The position numbers and the translations under genes were made by a program. Shown here piece after piece: positions 63,110 through 64,000 of a stretch of 64,000 nucleotides of DNA. The stretch is taken from contig JAWQUS010000023.1 of NCBI GenBank assembly GCA_036365455.1, positions 2,728,001 to 2,792,000 on the forward strand, in the 5' to 3' direction. Below the pieces are notes generated by a model. That model saw only the letters and a list, made by a program, of their open reading frames with translations, did no database searches and was not told the DNA's origin. Origin of the DNA: Macrosoma leucophasiata (Eukaryota; Arthropoda; Insecta; Lepidoptera; Hedylidae). Every line of letters begins with the position of its first letter. Position 1 is the stretch's first letter.

Positions 63110-64000
63110 ATTTTTAAAGAAAAATGGAAAGAAAAATTTGACTTCAGGCGAGGCTCGAACTCGCGACCTACTGGGAATCTAGTCCAGCCGCTCTTCCAAT
63201 TGAGCTACTGAAGCCCTGCCCGATTTGTCGAATCTTTCCTTCACATCTATTGCATTGCTTTATGGTAGCAGTAGCGCCATCTATTACCAACTATGCTAGT
63301 TAGGCAACCGATATAATAGACTTTTCAGTTTATTGAATATCGTAAAGAAGTCGCTTTTACCCTTAATAATTGTTTGATATTATTTCGCATTAACACATGC
63401 TTGTGAAATATATTTTATTTTTAAAGAAAAATGGAAAGAAAAATTTGACTTCAGGCGAGGCTCGAACTCGCGACCTACTGGGAATTTATTATATTTTATT
63501 ATATCGGTTGCCTAACTAGCATAGTTGGTAATAGATGGCGCTACTGCTACCATAAAGCAATGCAATAGATGTGAAGGAAAGATTCGACAAATCGGGCAGG
63601 GCTTCAGTAGCTCAATTGGAAGAGCGGCTGGACTAGATTCCCAGTAGGTCGCGAGTTCGAGCCTCGCCTGAAGTCAAATTTTTCTTTCCATTTTTCTTTA
63701 AAAATAAAATATATTTCACAAGCATGTGTTAATGCGAAATAATATCAAACAATTATTAAGGGTAAAAGCGACTTCTTTACGATATTCAATAAACTGAAAA
63801 GTCTATTATATCGGTTGCCTAACTAGCATAGTTGGTAATAGATGGCGCTACTGCTACCATAAAGCAATGCAATAGATGTGAAGGAAAGATTCGACAAATC
63901 GGGCAGGGCTTCAGTAGCTCAATTGGAAGAGCGGCTGGACTAGATTCCCAGTAGGTCGCGAGTTCGAGCCTCGCCTGAAGTCAAATTTTTCTTTCCATTT
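63110..64000. repeat. Inverted/tandem SINE-Tyr array, continues past the window
   Basis: tRNA-Tyr-like heads lie at 63140-63213 (minus), 63447-63486 (minus, broken), 63601-63675 (plus) and 63908-63982 (plus). Same-strand heads are 307 bp apart. The turn-over point is near 63487, where GGGAATTTATTAT jumps to the inner text ATCGGTTGCCTAACTAGCAT in the opposite direction. Units are nearly identical. The right end is outside the window. Confidence 0.85.

Overview
The window reads as repeat-dense lepidopteran (moth or butterfly) nuclear DNA. It is AT-rich. It carries tRNA-headed SINEs, poly(A)-tailed retroposons, RTE-type, jockey-type and R4/Dong-type LINE debris, several MITEs and one intact Ty3/gypsy LTR retrotransposon. 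I found no convincing host protein-coding gene, no CRISPR array and no bacterial operon structure. The only long intact coding region is the 1404-codon gag-pol of the gypsy element (minus strand, 45553-49767). Species and chromosome cannot be fixed from the sequence. Gene poverty, nested insertions and several local duplications would suit heterochromatin or a W chromosome, but this is inference. Repeat-family names such as 'SINE-A' are labels of mine.

Layout. 0-15 kb: LINE 3' ends, SINEs, a 20-bp minisatellite made from the first 20 nt of a tRNA-like SINE head (5608-5859), MITEs at 6161 and 14311, a frameshifted jockey/CR1-like RT C-terminus (11.4-12.4 kb) and an R4/Dong-like C-terminus (12.4-13.2 kb). 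15.3-28.0 kb: a tandem duplication of a ~6.4 kb unit (15288-21703 and 21704-28042). Two SINE insertions are present only in the second copy, and one 451-bp block is identical between the copies. 28-43 kb: scattered SINEs and MITEs, a run of perfect short-loop inverted repeats, and an 812-bp TRIM-like LTR element (37434-38245) inside a tRNA-derived SINE. 43.8-50.5 kb: the young gypsy element. 51.8-59.2 kb: a very large, almost perfect palindrome (arms ~3.2 kb) followed by a third, direct copy of its inner ~515 bp. 59-64 kb: a unique AT-rich stretch, more SINE/MITE/LINE fragments, and an inverted array of tRNA-Tyr-like SINE units running off the window edge.

How the parts relate. The gypsy element carries its own Gag, protease, RT, RNase H and integrase. 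Its start codon and first 28 codons lie inside the 5' LTR, and the coding frame runs through the tRNA-Leu-like primer binding site. The TRIM has only LTRs, a tRNA-Trp primer site and a polypurine tract, so it would depend on another element's proteins. The SINEs would depend on LINE machinery; a 5S-rRNA-headed SINE ends in a tail resembling the RTE fragments nearby. The palindrome, the direct duplications and the small hairpins suggest repeated template-switch or break-repair events. Parts could also be assembly artefacts, so the palindrome should be checked first.
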